Positions 37,791-47,408 of a DNA stretch of 64,000 nucleotides are shown here, in pieces. The notes beneath the pieces are model-generated. The model was not told the DNA's origin. It did not search any database and saw nothing but the letters and a program-made list of their open reading frames with translations. Position 1 is the stretch's first letter; each line of letters opens with the position of its first letter. Source of the DNA: Verrucomicrobiota bacterium JB024. Lineage in GTDB: Bacteria; Verrucomicrobiota; Verrucomicrobiia; Opitutales; Cerasicoccaceae. Made by a program: the position numbers and the translations under genes. The DNA lies in the NCBI GenBank assembly GCA_030673825.1, contig JAUTCS010000088.1:62001-126000 (forward strand), given 5' to 3'.

Positions 37791-39521
37791 CTACCTGACA
37801 AGGGCTGCCTCGTCTACGTTCTGATGAAAATCACTTCCGTTGCCGCTGGCCTTAACATAAGCCTGGCGTATCGTAAAATCTCCAAAGTGCTCGCCAGGCA
37901 GCCGCTCTTTCGCGTAATGGGCCAGGATCGGGCGAAGGGCTTCAATGATCTGTTCATGCTCAAGGCTGCTTCGGTACAGTTTATTCATGCGCTGGCCGTT
38001 AAAGCCTCCTCCCAGATAGAGGTTATATTTTCCCGGCGAGCGACCGACCAGGGCGATCTCAGCCACATAGGGCCGGGCGCAGCCATTCGGGCAACCCGTT
38101 GAGCGAATGACGATTTCGTCCTGGGAGAGTCCGAGTTCGTCCAGAATAACTTCGAGTTCACTCAACAGGATCGGCAGGTATCTCTCCGACTCAGCGAGAG
38201 CGAGTCCGCAGGTCGGCAGGGCCACGCAGGAAACCTGATTACGCCGCAAACCGGAGATCCGGCGGTAGGCATCGAGCCGGTACTTCTCCACCAAAGCGTC
38301 GATGACAGCACGGTCTTCCGCCGCCACTTGCGCAATGATAAGGTTCTGATTAGCGGTGAGGCGGAAATCTCCCCGGTGGACCTTCGCGATCTCCCGCAGA
38401 CCGGTACGCAACGGCCCGCGCTTGTCGTCCACCACGCGTCCACTTTCCAGAAAAAGGGTCAGGTGATGTTTGCCGTCTGCGCCCTCTACCCAACCGTACC
38501 GGTCTCCCATGCTGGTGAACTCGAACTCGCGGGGTTCACCCAGCGCATAGCCGAGGCGTGTTTCTGTTTCCTGGCGTATCCAGTCTACCCCATGATCATC
38601 GACCGTGTACTTGAAGCGTGCGTGCGAGCGGTCTACGCGGTCACCAAAGTCGCGCTGCACGGTGACAATGCTTTCCGCCACCTCAAGCACTTGATCCACG
38701 GTACAAAAGGCCATGACATCGCCGAGGCGAGGAAAGGTCGCGGGCTTCCCATGCGTCATGCCCATTCCGCCGCCGACCGAGATATTGAACCCGGTGAGTT
38801 TACCGCCCTCTACAATCGCGATAAACCCCAGGCAATTGGTGAAAACGTCCACGTCGTTGACGGGCGGCACGGCGAAGGCGATCTTGAATTTGCGCGGCAG
38901 ATAAGTGCGCCCGTAAAGCGGCTCCTCGTCCTCCGCAGCGGGATACGATGCCACCGGCTCGCCATCCAGCCAGATTTCCGAATAAGCCCTTGTCTTGGGC
39001 TTAAGGTGGGCGCTGACGGACTCGACCACAGCCTGCATCTGCCGGTGGATATGGGACTGATGCGGATTGGGGTTGGCGATGACGTTGCGGTTATCGTCTC
39101 CACAGGCCGCCAGCGTCGTCATCATAGCCTCGTTGATGGTCTTGATGGTCGATTTCAGGTTGCTCTTGATGACTCCATGAAGCTGAAACGCCTGCCGGGT
39201 CGAGAGCTTGATCGTCTGGTAGCTGGTGTACTCCACGAGCCGGTCCACCGTCAGCCATTGCTCAGGCGTGCAGATACCTCCCGGCAGTCCGATGCGCACC
39301 ATGAACGAGTAAGCCTTGTCGAGTTTCTTCTTTCTGCGCTCACTGCGGACATCCCGGTCATCCTGAAGGTACGTACCGTGGAATTTGGTCAGCTTCTGGT
39401 CATCCGATGAGAGAGCCCCGGTGGACGAATCGGCAAGCCCTTCCAGAATGGTGCCACGCAGAAAATTACTGGCCTCCTTGAGCCCTTCATTGCTGTGGAG
39501 TTTTTGAGTCTCGGTTGGCAT
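37791..39521 (-). CDS. cysI: Sulfite reductase hemoprotein (beta) subunit
   Basis: A 576-residue siroheme/[4Fe-4S] enzyme. The cluster cysteines are in CVALPTCGLAL and GCPNGCARPYVAEIALVG; other signatures are AACGDDNRNVIANPNPHQS and SVGGGMGMTHGKPATFPRLG. It reduces sulfite to sulfide with six electrons in cysteine synthesis; the related siroheme nitrite reductases share the fold, so nitrite cannot be excluded. The reductase partner (cysJ) is not in the window. Start ATG at 39521 fits the conserved N-terminus; a palindrome sits 11 bases upstream. Confidence 0.94.
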   Translation of the reverse strand: MPTETQKLHSNEGLKEASNFLRGTILEGLADSSTGALSSDDQKLTKFHGTYLQDDRDVRSERRKKKLDKAYSFMVRIGLPGGICTPEQWLTVDRLVEYTSYQTIKLSTRQAFQLHGVIKSNLKSTIKTINEAMMTTLAACGDDNRNVIANPNPHQSHIHRQMQAVVESVSAHLKPKTRAYSEIWLDGEPVASYPAAEDEEPLYGRTYLPRKFKIAFAVPPVNDVDVFTNCLGFIAIVEGGKLTGFNISVGGGMGMTHGKPATFPRLGDVMAFCTVDQVLEVAESIVTVQRDFGDRVDRSHARFKYTVDDHGVDWIRQETETRLGYALGEPREFEFTSMGDRYGWVEGADGKHHLTLFLESGRVVDDKRGPLRTGLREIAKVHRGDFRLTANQNLIIAQVAAEDRAVIDALVEKYRLDAYRRISGLRRNQVSCVALPTCGLALAESERYLPILLSELEVILDELGLSQDEIVIRSTGCPNGCARPYVAEIALVGRSPGKYNLYLGGGFNGQRMNKLYRSSLEHEQIIEALRPILAHYAKERLPGEHFGDFTIRQAYVKASGNGSDFHQNVDEAALVR

Positions 39522-39531
39522 ATCGCCATTA

Positions 39532-39548
39532 ATATCGTAAAGCGATAT
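39532..39548. promoter_or_regulatory. ATATCG-N5-CGATAT palindrome upstream of cysI
   Basis: ATATCG, spacer TAAAG, CGATAT, 11 bases before the cysI start; two further base pairs flank it past one mismatch. The same 6-5-6 architecture recurs at 36890 and 40546. Placement over the leader suits a repressor. Confidence 0.6.
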
Positions 39549-39599
39549 AAATGAGTCAAGTAATTTTACTGCTCTGCCGGATGGCAAACAAGCGAAGCG

Positions 39600-39872
39600 C
39601 TACCTCTTCTTACGGCGCGTCATGTATGCGGCGACATACTCGCACCGCGACATGGCTACGTAGTTGCTGCGCTCGGCAAAGGAGAGTGCCGCTTCCGCCA
39701 ATTGTGCAGCAATTCCCTGTCCGCGCAAGCGTTCTGGAACTTCGGTATGCAGCACAATAAAGCGGCCGTCTTCGTCGATTTCGTAGGTCAGAAGCCCCCC
39801 ATTGACCCCGGCGAACCGTCTGTCCTCCGGGTGATGGATCACGGCGGCTGTGGCGTCCTTTTCTTCTTTCAT
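39600..39872 (-). CDS. GNAT-type N-acetyltransferase (YjdJ-like)
   Basis: About 90 residues, the short GCN5-related form (PF14542 type). AAVIHHPEDRRFAGVNGGL starts the domain, then FIVLHTEVPERLRGQGIAAQL holds the acetyl-CoA loop R-G-Q-G-I-A. The C-terminus has the usual short AERSNYVAMSRCEYVAAYM. The substrate is unknown. ATG at 39872 is given; a GTG at 39893 next to a G-run could extend it by seven residues. Confidence 0.88.
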   Translation of the reverse strand: MKEEKDATAAVIHHPEDRRFAGVNGGLLTYEIDEDGRFIVLHTEVPERLRGQGIAAQLAEAALSFAERSNYVAMSRCEYVAAYMTRRKKR

Positions 39873-40034
39873 GGTGAGATCTATGTAACGCACCCCCCAT
39901 AGGGATATCGAGACGAAACGACGGAGAAGTTGAAAGCGTGCAGCAGGAGGACATTCGCCGATTGATCAAATACCCGCCAGGTGCATGCTTGTGAATCGTT
40001 CGGACGCCTATAACCTTCACGCCACCTTAATAAG

Positions 40035-40505
40035 ATGCCTGCCAAGCTGACCAAAGATGACTACGAGTTCATTGCAGAATTTCGCTACACCCTGCGGAAG
40101 TTCCTGGGCTTCAGCGAAGCGGCGGCCATCGCTCATGGACTGACTGCGCATCAATACCAGGCACTGCTGGCGATTGAGGGATTCCCCGGGCGAAGCTGGG
40201 TTACTGTGGGCGAACTGGCCGAGCAGTTGCAGATCGTCCATCACAGCGCGGTGGGACTGGTCAACCGCATGGAAAAACTGGAACTGGTCTATCGCGAGAA
40301 ATCCACCGAAGACCGCCGCATCGTCCAGGTATACCTTGCTCCCAAGGGCAGGAAATTGCTCGAAAGCCTGTACCGCACCCACCGCACCGAACTGAAAACC
40401 ATCGGTCCCCGGCTGATCAAACTGCTCCAGAAAGCTTCGCTCGACATCTCCGAAAGTCGCGAGCCTGCCAGCCCGGTCTGTTACATGCCGCCGGTAGAGG
40501 AGTAA
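40035..40505 (+). CDS. MarR family transcriptional regulator
   Basis: A 156-residue winged helix-turn-helix protein: GLTAHQYQALLAIEG, VTVGELAEQLQIVHHSAVGLVNRMEKLELV and the wing REKSTEDRRIVQVYLAPKGR. MarR dimers bind short palindromes and usually respond to phenolics, oxidants or metabolites. The perfect 25-base palindrome right after this gene, and its relatives before cysI and the HPP gene, are candidate targets. The 3' end has PASPVCYMPP with a single cysteine, which could in principle sense redox state. Confidence 0.93.
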   Translation: MPAKLTKDDYEFIAEFRYTLRKFLGFSEAAAIAHGLTAHQYQALLAIEGFPGRSWVTVGELAEQLQIVHHSAVGLVNRMEKLELVYREKSTEDRRIVQVYLAPKGRKLLESLYRTHRTELKTIGPRLIKLLQKASLDISESREPASPVCYMPPVEE

Positions 40506-40541
40506 GCGTCCCTTTTATAAAGGAGTAGGAGCTTACCCAAA

Positions 40542-40566
40542 AATAATATCGTTTTACGATATTATT
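40542..40566. promoter_or_regulatory. Perfect 25-base palindrome between marR-type and ClC genes
   Basis: AATAATATCG, spacer TTTTA, CGATATTATT: ten perfect pairs on each side. Its core ATATCG-N5-CGATAT is the same as that before cysI. It ends 27 bases before the ClC start, so it likely controls that gene. It has no T-run, and its AT-rich stem argues against a terminator. Confidence 0.65.
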
Positions 40567-40593
40567 CTGGATTATTTCAGGCAAAGGCTTTTG

Positions 40594-42522
40594 ATGGCAA
40601 ACCTTCATGGTTTCAGAATCGACCTCAGAACATCGCAGTCCCTCAACGAACAGTCCGGCAGGGCTTTGTCCGCTCGCCTACGGTGTGGAAGCAGCACGCA
40701 AACCGCTCAAATGAAAGTGCATTCAAAACCCCACATGAACGGAAACGCGCCCGCCGCCATGACTGCCAACACTCAGCCCCCAACCGATAAGCGGCTGATA
40801 ATGCTGAGCGCGCTAGCCATTCCTGTCGCCCTTTTATCGACATTGTCCGCCAAAGGGCTGCTCCTGCTGATTGCGGGCATCACGCAGCTCATGTTCTACG
40901 GGCACTGGTCCTTCGAATGGATCGCGCCGGGTACATCCGTACGCGGTGCCTGGGTCATTCTGATCCCCACCTTCGGAGGCGGGGTGATCGCGCTCATGGC
41001 CCGCTTCGGCTCGCGGGCGATCATCGGCCACGGGATTCCGGAGGTGATGCAGCAAGTTCTGGCCAACCGCAGCCGGATATCCCCGCGAGTCGCTATTTTG
41101 AAACCGCTCTCATCCGCCATCTCCATCGGCACAGGCGGCCCGTATGGGGCCGAGGGGCCCGTCATCGCCACCGGCAGCGCGATTGGCTCGCTGATCGGGC
41201 AAGTCGTCACCGTCACCGCGGTCGAACGCAAAACCCTGCTTTCGGCAGGAGCGGCAGCGGGTATGACCGCTGTGTTCGGCTGTCCGGTAGCCGCCACACT
41301 TCTGGCGGTGGAGTTGCTGCTTTTTGAGTTGAACGCCCGGTCCATTGTCCCGGTCGCCATTGCCGCCGCGATTGCGCAGGCGCTCCGGTTTTCATGGGGC
41401 GGCCCCGCCGCCCTGTTTCCGCTCTCGACTTCGGACATCCAATCCAGCCCCGTTTCCTCGGCGGTTGCCTTCGCGCTCATCGGCATCTGTGCGGGCATAC
41501 TCGCTGTTGCGGCCAATGCGGCCGTACACCGCTCGGAGCATCTCTTCTCCCGGCTCCCGATTCACTGGATGTGGAGCCCGGTACTGGGCGGGCTGGCCGT
41601 GGGCTTGCTCGGATGGATCGAACCACGTATCTTCGGAGCCGGTTATGATGTCATCGAAGCGCTTCTGAGAGCAGAATATCCGCTCGCGGTTATCGCCCTT
41701 GTCTGCTGCCTGAAACTCCTGAGCTGGGTGCTGTCATTGGGCAGCGGCACGTCCGGCGGAACGCTCGCCCCCATGCTGATTATCGGCGGTGGGCTCGGCG
41801 CGCTGGTGGGGGCGGCGTGTAACTGGATCGGCGGTGTTGAGATGTCTTTGGGACTGGCCGCCCTGGCAGGGATGACAGCGTTTTTCGCCAGCGGCTCGCG
41901 GGCGGTTTTTGCCTCCATCGTTCTCGCCGTGGAGATCACACAAGAGGCGATGGTGCTCTGGCCCGTCTCAATCGCTGCGGCGGCGGCCCTCGGGGTCGCT
42001 TACCTGCTTTCCCATCGCTCAATCATGTCCAGCCCTGTCGAGGGCCGAGGCCTGCGTGTGCCGATGAGCTTCGACGCCGATATCTTCTCCCAACTCTCGG
42101 TTGGGCAGGTGATGGAACCGCCGGGCAACACGATTCCCGGCACCATGATGGTGTCGAAACTGGCAGCGGCAATTGCTGACCATGACCCCACGCTGAGTCG
42201 GCGCACGTCCCTGCTCGTGACGGACGACAAGGGGCAACTGGCGGGCATAATCACACGGAGCGATTTGTTCACCGCACTCCAGACTGGGCAGGCGCACGTC
42301 GAGATAAGCCATATCATGACCCGCGAGCTTGTTTGCGCCTTTCCCGACGAATCCCTGCACGCTGTCATCGACCGCATGCACACCCTTGGAATCGGCAGAG
42401 TCCCGGTGGTCACGCGTGATAATCCACAAAAGCTGGTCGGCTACCTCGGACGAACTGCTATCCTCGCGGCCCGCCAAAAACACTGGAGCGAACAGAACCA
42501 TCGAGAACGCGGCTGGCTGTAA
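40594..42522 (+). CDS. ClC family chloride channel/transporter with CBS domains
   Basis: Up to 642 residues. The ClC core (from about residue 65) has GHGIPEVMQQVL, GTGGPYGAEGPVIATGSAIG with the gating glutamate, and GSGTSGGTLAPMLIIGGGLG; ten or more helices. The C-terminal 140 residues are two CBS domains (VGQVMEPPGNTIPGTMM... and SHIMTRELVCAFPDESL). ClC proteins move chloride or other anions. ATG at 40594 has AAAGG six bases before it; ATGs at 40711, 40735 and 40759 would remove an unconserved leader of up to 55 residues and remain possible. A palindrome precedes the gene. Confidence 0.92.
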   Translation: MANLHGFRIDLRTSQSLNEQSGRALSARLRCGSSTQTAQMKVHSKPHMNGNAPAAMTANTQPPTDKRLIMLSALAIPVALLSTLSAKGLLLLIAGITQLMFYGHWSFEWIAPGTSVRGAWVILIPTFGGGVIALMARFGSRAIIGHGIPEVMQQVLANRSRISPRVAILKPLSSAISIGTGGPYGAEGPVIATGSAIGSLIGQVVTVTAVERKTLLSAGAAAGMTAVFGCPVAATLLAVELLLFELNARSIVPVAIAAAIAQALRFSWGGPAALFPLSTSDIQSSPVSSAVAFALIGICAGILAVAANAAVHRSEHLFSRLPIHWMWSPVLGGLAVGLLGWIEPRIFGAGYDVIEALLRAEYPLAVIALVCCLKLLSWVLSLGSGTSGGTLAPMLIIGGGLGALVGAACNWIGGVEMSLGLAALAGMTAFFASGSRAVFASIVLAVEITQEAMVLWPVSIAAAAALGVAYLLSHRSIMSSPVEGRGLRVPMSFDADIFSQLSVGQVMEPPGNTIPGTMMVSKLAAAIADHDPTLSRRTSLLVTDDKGQLAGIITRSDLFTALQTGQAHVEISHIMTRELVCAFPDESLHAVIDRMHTLGIGRVPVVTRDNPQKLVGYLGRTAILAARQKHWSEQNHRERGWL

Positions 42523-42781
42523 GGCATCCCTACCCTCCCAATCTGTTGCCAAAGCCCCGTCTACCGGGCCGGCCCGCCAGCAAGGAGAAGTCCATCTTTT
42601 TGAGGGGTTGTCGCTCCTGAATTACGCGCTATATCGAAGCCTTGCTCAGCTTGCCCCCCGTCTCTACTCGACGAGGCAATGGCCTTACCGGCAACTCTGC
42701 CAACGGGCGCTCACCCCAACCCCTGATCACCATCCGCACGAAATCCCGGTTCAGGAACAGATAAATAAGGGGGTGGAAAAC
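42523..42781. other. Intergenic stretch between ClC and SRPBCC genes
   Basis: About 260 bases between convergent genes. I see no convincing ORF or repeat here; the terminator-like hairpin at 42782 lies at its right end. Confidence 0.4.
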
Positions 42782-42797
42782 GGGCGCCGGAGCGCCC
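42782..42797 (-). terminator. Hairpin terminator after SRPBCC gene
   Basis: On the minus strand GGGCGC-TCCG-GCGCCC is followed by GTTTTCC, 24 bases after the stop of the SRPBCC gene. The T-run is short, so strength is uncertain. Confidence 0.5.
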
Positions 42798-42820
42798 ATC
42801 AACCACCTTCCTCTCGTGAA

Positions 42821-43279
42821 TCAGGGTTCGGGAATTTCCGCTTCGACCAACTGGGCCAACAGGACGAGCGATTCCTGCCAGCCCAGGTAGCAGGCCTCGA
42901 CTGGGATCTGAGGAGGAATGCCGTCCTGAACCGCGCGTAGTTCGGTGCCGCATGAGACGGCTTTGAGGCGGATCTCGCACTCCATCACGCCCGGCAGGGC
43001 CGGATCGTCGAACTCATCCGTGTAGCGGATCAGTTCGTTGGGCACCAGTTCGAGATACTCGCCCCCGAAGCTATGGCTCGCGCCGGTGGTGAAGTTTGTG
43101 AAGGACATCTTGAAGGTCCCGCCGACCCGCACATCCGATTCGTGGACGGTGGCGGTGAAGCCGTTCGGTGGCAGCCATTTGACGAGGGCAGCCGGTTCGA
43201 GAAAGACGCGGTAAACGCGTTCGGCCGGAGCCCGCAGCACACGGTGCAGTTCGACACGATGGGAAGTTGAAGTGCTCAT
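42821..43279 (-). CDS. SRPBCC/AHSA1 family protein
   Basis: A 152-residue START-like fold protein: HRVLRAPAERVYRVFLEP, ALVKWLPPNGFTATV, GGTFKMSFTNFTTG and the C-terminal GWQESLVLLAQLVEAEIP. Members bind hydrophobic ligands or assist Hsp90 and are often paired with VOC proteins or ArsR regulators; function here is unknown. ATG at 43279 begins the fold; it lies 20 bases after the VOC gene, so both are likely co-transcribed. Confidence 0.92.
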   Translation of the reverse strand: MSTSTSHRVELHRVLRAPAERVYRVFLEPAALVKWLPPNGFTATVHESDVRVGGTFKMSFTNFTTGASHSFGGEYLELVPNELIRYTDEFDDPALPGVMECEIRLKAVSCGTELRAVQDGIPPQIPVEACYLGWQESLVLLAQLVEAEIPEP

Positions 43280-43298
43280 CAATGATAGCTGTTTGGGG

Positions 43299-43733
43299 TT
43301 AAGCGCCAGCCGTCTGCTCAGCCTCGATATTGACCATCCAGGACACGCCAAAGCGGTCCTCCACCATCCCGAATAACGGCGACCAGAAGGTCTTGCTCAA
43401 CGGCATGTTTACCTTGCCGTCGGCGGCCAGATTATCGAACAGCCGCTTGGCCAGTTCCGCGTTCTTGAGATTGATCGAGAGCGAGATGCCTTCGAATTTA
43501 CCGCTTTCGCCGCAGCCATCGGAAAGCATGAGGACATTGCCGTGGACACGCAACGACGCGTGCATGATGTGCTCTCCGATTTCGTCCATATTCATCTCCG
43601 GCAACGGGTCAGGGCACTCCTTGAACCGCATCATCATCTCCACCTCGGCGTCAAGCGCCTGCCGGTAGAAGTTGATGGCGGCCTCGCATTGGCCATTGAA
43701 AACGAGGTAAGGCTGGATTTTGAGATCATTCAT
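43299..43733 (-). CDS. VOC family protein (PhnB-like)
   Basis: A 144-residue vicinal-oxygen-chelate fold protein of the PhnB-like group: QPYLVFNGQCEAAINFYRQAL, HIMHASLRVHGNVLMLSDG, and FGMVEDRFGVSWMV. These are often misnamed glyoxalase/bleomycin resistance proteins; the metal ligands of true glyoxalases are only partly present, so no reaction is assigned. It precedes the SRPBCC gene in a pair frequently seen in bacteria. Confidence 0.93.
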   Translation of the reverse strand: MNDLKIQPYLVFNGQCEAAINFYRQALDAEVEMMMRFKECPDPLPEMNMDEIGEHIMHASLRVHGNVLMLSDGCGESGKFEGISLSINLKNAELAKRLFDNLAADGKVNMPLSKTFWSPLFGMVEDRFGVSWMVNIEAEQTAGA

Positions 43734-44043
43734 GATTAAGGGAGGGTTCGTGTGAGAGGTCAGTCCGGGGGGTACCTGTCGATGGTGTCACACCGGTCGC
43801 ATAGAGTATGTAAACGAAGTCACCCGTGCCTACCATTTTTCAAAAATTTTCCGTCTTTTCACATAGGCACCCCAGATCGGCCCGGAAATTCACCCAGGAT
43901 ACCATTCGATTGGCTGTTTTTCCTGAAATGCCTCCGCCTTCTTACCAAGGAAGCCAGTGATGCCGCGGAGCGCTCGGCGGGAAAACACGGTAACAACGGG
44001 TGTACGTTCTGCCTCCAAAGACAGGCCGACCGTGTGACGTGAT
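43734..44043. other. Intergenic stretch between VOC gene and metR
   Basis: About 310 bases. It presumably holds the VOC promoter (on the minus strand). I see no ORF with family features, no strong hairpin with a T-run and no repeat. Confidence 0.4.
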
Positions 44044-44955
44044 TTACTTGCGGGCGCGTTTGAAGGCATCCTTGGCATGGCTGCGAGCCATCTCCAGAAA
44101 TGCCCGGATGTAGTCGATGTCGGCGTCGGCCTCGCGGATACCGAGAAAGATTTGCTTCTGCACGCCACCTTTCCCCAGTCGCACCGGGTAGACTGGAAAA
44201 CGGGAACGGTACTCCTCTACCAACCAGCGCGGCAAGGCGGCAACCCCGCGACCGCTCGCGACCATCTGGAGCATGATGTCGGTCGTTTCGATCTCTTTGT
44301 GCTGGCGCGGGCTGATTCCGGCGGGGGTGAGGAAGCGCGTGAAAACGTCCAGCCGGTCGGCGGGTACCGGATACGTGATAAGGACTTCGCCGGAGAGCTG
44401 CTCGGGCTTGGCGTAACGGGCGCGGCACAGCGGATGATCGTCGCCGACAACCAACACCTGCTCGTAGTCGAACACCGGCTCAAAGGTGAGCCCGGTTTTA
44501 TAGAGCGGGTCGGGGGAGACCAGCATGTCGATCTCGTAGCCGAAGAGCGCGCCAATGCCGCCGAACTTGAACTTCTGGATCACGTCCATATCGACGCCGG
44601 GCCAGGCCGCGAGAAAGGGCGAGGCGACCTTGAGCAGCCACTGGTAGCAGGGGTGGCACTCCATCCCGATACGCAGCGTACCGCGCTCCCCTTCTGCGAA
44701 CTGCCGCAGGCGCTTCTCGGCGTGCTCCAACTGCGGCACGAGGCGGTTCGCTATGGCCAGCAGGTACTCGCCCGCCTGCGTCGGACGCAACGTACGCCCC
44801 TCACGCAGCCAGACCTCGACGCCGAGCTGCTCCTCCAGTTTGCGCATGCTGTGACTGAGCGCGGATTGCGTCAGGTGGAGTTTTTTTGAGGCGGCGGTGA
44901 GGGAGCCGTGCTCCTCGACGGCGCGCAGGATTTCCAAGTGGATGCGTTCGATCAT
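44044..44955 (-). CDS. metR: LysR family regulator of methionine synthesis (MetR-like)
   Basis: A 303-residue LysR protein: the N-terminal winged helix-turn-helix is in LEILRAVEEHGSLTAASKKL and TQSALSHSMRKLEEQLGVEVW, followed by an effector domain (from about residue 95) with GECHPCYQWLL-like MECHPCYQWLLKV, which is characteristic of MetR. MetR responds to homocysteine and activates metE. It is divergent from metE with a perfect palindrome between. ATG at 44955 is chosen over 45000 because it starts just before the DNA-binding helix. Confidence 0.92.
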   Translation of the reverse strand: MIERIHLEILRAVEEHGSLTAASKKLHLTQSALSHSMRKLEEQLGVEVWLREGRTLRPTQAGEYLLAIANRLVPQLEHAEKRLRQFAEGERGTLRIGMECHPCYQWLLKVASPFLAAWPGVDMDVIQKFKFGGIGALFGYEIDMLVSPDPLYKTGLTFEPVFDYEQVLVVGDDHPLCRARYAKPEQLSGEVLITYPVPADRLDVFTRFLTPAGISPRQHKEIETTDIMLQMVASGRGVAALPRWLVEEYRSRFPVYPVRLGKGGVQKQIFLGIREADADIDYIRAFLEMARSHAKDAFKRARK

Positions 44956-44967
44956 GGCGTTTTTAAA

Positions 44968-44986
44968 CCATGAGCAAAACTCATGG
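44968..44986. promoter_or_regulatory. CCATGAG-N5-CTCATGG palindrome, candidate MetR operator
   Basis: A perfect 7-5-7 palindrome (spacer CAAAA) lies 13 bases upstream of metR and about 84 bases before metE. A second TGAA...TTCA pair lies closer to metE at about 44992-45014. Both fit LysR-type T-N11-A sites. Confidence 0.55.
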
Positions 44987-45069
44987 ATACGTGAAAACAT
45001 ACCATTTTACTTCATAGATTCAAGCTGGTATTATCGGGGCACATCCTAACCCGAAAGCATAACGAACCT

Positions 45070-47382
45070 ATGGCCATCACACACAATCTCGGCTTCCCGC
45101 GTATCGGCGCGAAGCGCGAACTGAAATTCGCCCTCGAATCCTACTGGAAGGGACAGTCCACCCGCGACGAACTCAAGGCGGCGGGCGCTCACCTGCGGCA
45201 GCGACACTGGCAGGATCAGACCGGGCTGGACTTCGTTCCGGTGGGCGATTTTTCCTTTTACGACCAGATGCTCGACATGAGCTTCACCCTCGGCAACCTG
45301 CCCGATCGCGTGCGGGACTTTGAGGGCGACCCGTTGGACAACTACTTCCGCGTCGCCCGTGGCCGCTCGGCCAAAAGCGCAGAATCCGAAACCTGCGGCT
45401 GCAGCGGCGTAGCCGCCGGGGAAATGACGAAGTGGTTCGACACGAACTACCACTTTATCGTGCCTGAGTTCGACGCTCAGACGGCCTTCAAACTCGACGC
45501 CTCCCGCCTGCTGGAGCAACTCGCCGAGGCCCGCGCCCAGGGCGTCCCGGCCAAGCCTGTCATCATCGGCCCAGTCACCTACCTCGCCCTCGGCAAGTCC
45601 AAGGACGAGACAAACAAACTCTCCCTGCTGCCCGGGTTGCTGCTCGTTTACCGTCAGTTGCTGAAAGAACTGGCCGCCCAGGGTGTCGAGTGGGTGCAGA
45701 TCGACGAGCCCGCGCTTGTAACCGAACTGGACGCCAACTGGCAGGATGCTTTCCAAACCGCGTATCAGACTTTGAATACAGGCCGTATCAAACTGCTCCT
45801 GACGACCTATTTCGGACAACTGAAAGAGAACCTGCCACTGGTGGCAAAGCTCCCCGTGCAGGGTGTGCATCTGGACGCGGTCAACGCCCGCGACGAAGCC
45901 GAGGTGCTGATCGAAAAGCTTCCTGCCAACCGCGTTGTTTCGCTCGGCGTGATCAACGGGCGCAACATCTGGAAAACGGACCTCAATGCCGCGCTTGATT
46001 GGCTGGAACCGATCGCACGCCAGTTGGGCGAACGCCTCTGGCTCGCCCCTTCGTGTTCGCTCCTGCACGTGCCCGTCGATCTGAAGAGCGAGGTGAAGCT
46101 CGACCCCGAGATTAAATCCTGGCTTGCCTTCGCTAAGCAGAAGCTGGACGAGTTGCTCGTCTTGTCCGTCGCGCTCAACGAGGGCCGCACCGCCGTTCGC
46201 ACCGAACTCGACGCCAACGCCGCCGCCATCGCCTCCCGCCGCCACTCGCCCCGTGTCCACAATCCCGCCGTGCAGGCCGCTCTCGGTAAAATCGACGCCC
46301 GCCTCGGCGAGCGCCAGAGTCCTTACCCGGAGCGCGCTGAAAAGCAACGCCCCCGGCTGAAGTTGCCTCTCTTCCCGACCACGACCATCGGCTCCTTCCC
46401 GCAGACGAAGGAAATCCGCCAGACACGCAGCGCCTTTAAAAAAGGCAAGCTCGACGAGGCCACCTACCGGGAAGCCATGCGCAAAGAGATCGCCCAGTGC
46501 GTCTGGCAGCAGGAAAAGCTCGGGTTGGACGTGCTGGTCCACGGCGAGCCCGAACGCAACGACATGGTGGAGTACTTCGGCGAACAGTTAGAGGGCTACG
46601 CTTTTAGTGAGTTTGGCTGGGTCCAGTCTTACGGTTCGCGCTGTGTAAAGCCCCCTATCCTCTTCGGCGACATCAGCCGCCCGAAACCGATGACAGTCGA
46701 GTGGATCACCTACGCCCAATCGCTGACCGACAAGCCGATGAAGGGTATGCTGACCGGCCCAGTCACGATCCTGAACTGGTCCTTCGTGCGCGACGACCAA
46801 CCGCGCTCGGTCTCGTGCCGTCAGCTCGCCCTGGCCATACGCGAGGAGGTGCTCGACCTGGAGAAGGCGGGCATACGCGTGATCCAGATCGACGAGGCCG
46901 CCCTGCGCGAAGGGCTGCCGCTGCGCCGGTCCCAGTGGCAGGAATACCTGGACTGGGCCGTGGAGGCGTTCCGCATCACCGGCAATGGCGTGGCTGACGA
47001 GACGCAGATCCACACTCATATGTGCTACTCGGAGTTCAACGACATCATCGCCTCTATTGCCGCCATGGACGCCGACGTCATCACGATCGAGACTTCGCGC
47101 TCGGACATGGAGCTGCTCGATGTCTTCGACCACTTCAAGTACCCGAACGAGATCGGCCCCGGCGTGTACGACATCCACTCGCCCAACATTCCAACCGTCG
47201 AGCACATGGTAAAGCTCATGCAAAAGGGGGCCGAACGCATTCCCGTCGAGCGTCTCTGGGTCAACCCCGACTGCGGCCTGAAAACTCGTCAGTGGACCGA
47301 GGTTATACCCTCCCTCACGCATATGGTTGTGGCCGCTCACGTCCTGCGCGAGCAGTTAGCCCCGGCGGAAACGGTCGGATAA
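45070..47382 (+). CDS. metE: Cobalamin-independent methionine synthase
   Basis: A 770-residue 5-methyltetrahydropteroyltriglutamate-homocysteine methyltransferase. The N-terminal half begins with the typical [21 protein letters not shown]; the C-terminal half has [19 protein letters not shown], the zinc ligands in [12 protein letters not shown] and NPDCGLKTR, and the substrate loop [13 protein letters not shown]. It makes methionine without vitamin B12. Neighbouring divergent MetR is its regulator. Length is the family standard. Confidence 0.98.
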   Translation: MAITHNLGFPRIGAKRELKFALESYWKGQSTRDELKAAGAHLRQRHWQDQTGLDFVPVGDFSFYDQMLDMSFTLGNLPDRVRDFEGDPLDNYFRVARGRSAKSAESETCGCSGVAAGEMTKWFDTNYHFIVPEFDAQTAFKLDASRLLEQLAEARAQGVPAKPVIIGPVTYLALGKSKDETNKLSLLPGLLLVYRQLLKELAAQGVEWVQIDEPALVTELDANWQDAFQTAYQTLNTGRIKLLLTTYFGQLKENLPLVAKLPVQGVHLDAVNARDEAEVLIEKLPANRVVSLGVINGRNIWKTDLNAALDWLEPIARQLGERLWLAPSCSLLHVPVDLKSEVKLDPEIKSWLAFAKQKLDELLVLSVALNEGRTAVRTELDANAAAIASRRHSPRVHNPAVQAALGKIDARLGERQSPYPERAEKQRPRLKLPLFPTTTIGSFPQTKEIRQTRSAFKKGKLDEATYREAMRKEIAQCVWQQEKLGLDVLVHGEPERNDMVEYFGEQLEGYAFSEFGWVQSYGSRCVKPPILFGDISRPKPMTVEWITYAQSLTDKPMKGMLTGPVTILNWSFVRDDQPRSVSCRQLALAIREEVLDLEKAGIRVIQIDEAALREGLPLRRSQWQEYLDWAVEAFRITGNGVADETQIHTHMCYSEFNDIIASIAAMDADVITIETSRSDMELLDVFDHFKYPNEIGPGVYDIHSPNIPTVEHMVKLMQKGAERIPVERLWVNPDCGLKTRQWTEVIPSLTHMVVAAHVLREQLAPAETVG

Positions 47383-47408
47383 CCATCGACCATCGCTAAC
47401 TGAAAAAC

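Noticed and set aside
39881-39925. A fourth ATATCG half-site upstream of the GNAT gene
   Set aside because: The matching half at five-base spacing is missing, so it does not follow the palindrome pattern.
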